Positions 63,733-64,000 of a DNA stretch of 64,000 nucleotides are shown here, in pieces. A program made the translations under genes and the position numbers. Each line of letters begins with the position of its first letter. The stretch's first letter is position 1. The notes beneath the pieces are model-generated. The model did no database searches, was not told the origin of the DNA, and saw only the letters and a list, made by a program, of their open reading frames with translations. Source of the DNA: Flavobacterium sp. NRK F7 (GTDB lineage Bacteria > Bacteroidota > Bacteroidia > Flavobacteriales > Flavobacteriaceae); contig NZ_JAMXLB010000001.1 in assembly GCF_024054195.1 (NCBI RefSeq), positions 1,498,950 through 1,562,949 on the forward strand, in the 5' to 3' direction.

Positions 63733-64000
63733 TTAAGCTGCTTTCTCTTTTTTTCTTTTTTTATAGAAATACTCGCCTACAAAGTATAACACAAGTAAAA
63801 CTAAAAAGTATTTGAAATAAGATTTGGGTTGCCCATCTCCAGATACGGTTGTAAACAATCGTTCCCAACGTATTTTATTGATTCCTTTTCCATTTGAATT
63901 CCAACTCATCCAGATGAATACCGGCTTACCTACAATATGGTCTTCTGGAGTATAACCAAAATAACGTGCATCTAATGAATTATGACGATTGTCTCCCATC
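63733..64000 (-). CDS. lepB: Signal peptidase I, C-terminal part (5' end outside window)
   Basis: The minus-strand frame enters at base 64000 and gives the last 88 residues or so. It starts in box E (MGDNRHNSLDARYFGYTPED) and continues through HIVGKPVFIWMSW. After the catalytic domain comes a C-terminal helix (about 66-80, YFKYFLVLLVLYFVGEYFY) and a KKRKKEKAA tail, a membrane anchor at the end that E. coli LepB does not have. The catalytic Ser and Lys are outside the window. Confidence 0.93.
   Translation of the reverse strand, partial: MGDNRHNSLDARYFGYTPEDHIVGKPVFIWMSWNSNGKGINKIRWERLFTTVSGDGQPKSYFKYFLVLLVLYFVGEYFYKKRKKEKAA

Overview
The window is AT-rich chromosomal DNA of a member of the Bacteroidota, most likely family Flavobacteriaceae (Flavobacterium or a close relative). 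This rests on the SusC/SusD pair, lipoproteins with acidic residues after the lipid cysteine, the phylum-specific promoter pattern (TTTG, about 18 bp, TAnnTTTG) before many genes, the near absence of Shine-Dalgarno sequences, and flavobacterial families such as DUF2851, DUF3467, porin_10-like and DUF4139 proteins. The sequence is almost fully coding. No stretch over 300 bases lacks an annotated gene, and I saw no phage, insertion sequence, CRISPR array or integron.

Layout. 1-4854: end of hemL, two small secreted proteins on the minus strand, then a four-gene plus-strand locus (small Cys-containing membrane protein, MbnP-like lipoprotein, MbnH-like di-haem peroxidase, outer-membrane barrel with a CxxCxC motif) that looks like a copper or redox-metal locus. 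4899-8971: lysS, a lipoprotein with lipB, and rnhB. 9172-16761: a SusC-SusD-lipoprotein nutrient-uptake operon and a putative porin. 16934-24131: cystathionine beta-synthase-type enzyme, DUF2851, PspC-like protein, a sodium-dependent NSS transporter with a 52-residue MetS-like partner, an HhH protein and an acyl-CoA dehydrogenase. 24396-39069: rpsU, a Xer recombinase, hpf, tRNA-Thr/Tyr/Thr, tuf, tRNA-Trp, secE, nusG, rplKAJL, rpoB, rpoC, the conserved translation/transcription core. 39148-50087: DUF3467, GNAT, rluF-like, a coiled-coil protein with nif3-like, lpxK-punA, a TPR hybrid histidine kinase, gap and a DUF4139 protein. 50154-56567 (minus strand): lipA, an MFS transporter, an ECF-type sigma factor with a glycosyltransferase, murB and recF. 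56831-64000: TPR protein-ribH, a small membrane protein-mutL-two rhomboids-EEP hydrolase run, WbqC-like protein and the end of lepB.

Most of the window is housekeeping. The points that stand out are: (i) the MbnP/MbnH-like locus with two less familiar partners; (ii) a family of five dispersed intergenic hairpin repeats whose arm sequences are conserved while the central stems differ but remain self-complementary; (iii) a strong Shine-Dalgarno on rpsU in a phylum that rarely uses one, followed by a recombinase whose -7 element sits in the loop of the rpsU terminator; (iv) several structured leaders in the rpl-rpo cluster, including a CAGT array between rpoB and rpoC; and (v) proteins with altered key residues (MutL without its nuclease motifs, a zinc-ribbon-family protein with no cysteine) or unexpected domains (a SusC-type N-terminal domain inside a DUF4139 protein, a winged-helix-like tail on LysRS).

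All functions come from reading motifs and gene order. No database search was run.
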